Source: Candidatus Hodarchaeota archaeon (GTDB lineage Archaea > Asgardarchaeota > Heimdallarchaeia > Hodarchaeales > Hodarchaeaceae). Taken from it: a stretch of 5,085 nt of DNA. The DNA is taken from NCBI GenBank assembly GCA_016840305.1, contig JAEOSP010000235.1, positions 1-5,085 on the forward strand, in the 5' to 3' direction. The notes beneath the pieces are model-generated. The model saw nothing but the letters and a program-made list of their open reading frames with translations. It had not been told where the DNA came from and made no database searches. Below are positions 5,020-5,085 of this stretch, piece by piece. The translations under genes were made by a program, and so were the position numbers. Numbering within the stretch: position 1 is the stretch's first letter; each line of letters opens with the position of its first letter.

Positions 5020-5059
5020 ACCACCTCCGGACTTGAACCGGAGAGTCTGCCTGTGTGGT
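5020..5059 (-). ncRNA. tRNA-like intergenic stem-loop, copy 5, with a canonical T-loop
   Basis: The minus-strand RNA forms the outer stem ACCAC/GTGGT (5055-5059 with 5020-5024). The 11-nt linker (5044-5054) begins ACAGG, and the hairpin CTCCGG/CCGGAG (5038-5043 with 5025-5030) closes the loop TTCAAGT. That loop fits the tRNA T-loop consensus TTCRANY exactly, unlike the ATCGTTT-type loops of the other copies. The stems abut, giving 11 continuous pairs. A full tRNA is excluded, because only 11 nt lie where the D, anticodon and variable arms would be. It starts one base after a probable stop at 5061-5063 and lies 31 nt before the 4587-4988 gene. Confidence 0.68.
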
Positions 5060-5060
5060 T

Positions 5061-5085
5061 TTAATCAATTTTTGAAATGCTAATC
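5061..5085 (-). CDS. Probable 3' end of a gene entering from the right edge
   Basis: The last seven codons of a possible minus-strand gene (ISISKID) end at TAA 5061-5063. The frame is inferred by analogy, since each of the other four structured elements starts within 1-2 nt of a stop codon and this TAA stands in the same place relative to element 5020-5059. Too little is visible to say anything about the product, and other frames also contain stops here. Confidence 0.35.

Noticed and set aside
154..5059. CRISPR array or transposon end repeats
   Set aside because: The five elements are about 1.0-1.4 kb apart, except that the last two are about 0.6 kb apart. Their sequences differ apart from the loop, so they are not direct repeats, and no transposase or cas gene is present.
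5020..5060. A complete tRNA gene, suggested by the T-arm-like CCGGTTCAAGTCCGG
   Set aside because: Only 11 nt separate the outer stem from the T-like arm, so there is no room for D, anticodon and variable arms.

Overview
The window looks like part of an accessory or phage genome from a Bacteroidetes (Bacteroidota) lineage. The DNA is AT-rich. Every convincing gene lies on the minus strand, and the genes are small and tightly packed. Starts carry A-rich leaders (often AACAAA just before the ATG) instead of Shine-Dalgarno sites, and two weak TAnnTTTG boxes resemble the Bacteroides -7 element. Only one protein is recognised with confidence, a complete orphan DNA cytosine-C5 methyltransferase (3495-4385). 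No structural, replication or integration gene is visible, so phage origin is an inference.

Reading in the direction of transcription (right to left), the window splits into modules: a partial gene tail (5061-5085); an acidic protein with an apparent zinc-ribbon tail separated from it by one in-frame TAA (4587-4988, tail 4464-4586); the methyltransferase plus a DUF7694-like protein (3495-4385, 3004-3489); a three-gene module behind a long, possibly structured leader (2539-2772, 2010-2552, 1620-1973); a four-gene module ending in a tandem duplicate pair (1046-1480, 777-1043, 491-763, 194-454); and the 5' part of another gene running off the left edge (1-133).

The most striking feature is a family of five short structured elements, one at each module boundary and none inside a module: 154-194, 1578-1618, 2958-3005, 4421-4464 and 5020-5059. 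Each has an outer stem of 5-7 bp whose 5' end (minus-strand RNA) lies within 1-2 nt of the preceding stop codon. A 10-15 nt linker follows, with GG three or four nt after the stem, and then a 5-7 bp hairpin with a seven-nt loop. The 3' side of the hairpin runs into the outer stem with no or one unpaired base. Four loops are ATCGTTT or CTCGTTT, and the fifth is TTCAAGT, a textbook tRNA T-loop. The contiguous stack of about 11-13 bp under a 7-nt loop has the geometry of a tRNA acceptor/T-arm minihelix, with a short GG linker where the D and anticodon arms would be. My leading hypothesis is that these are tRNA-like punctuation elements of a polycistronic phage transcript, perhaps processed by tRNA-maturation enzymes or acting at translation termination. 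The structure and placement are visible in the sequence; the function is not.
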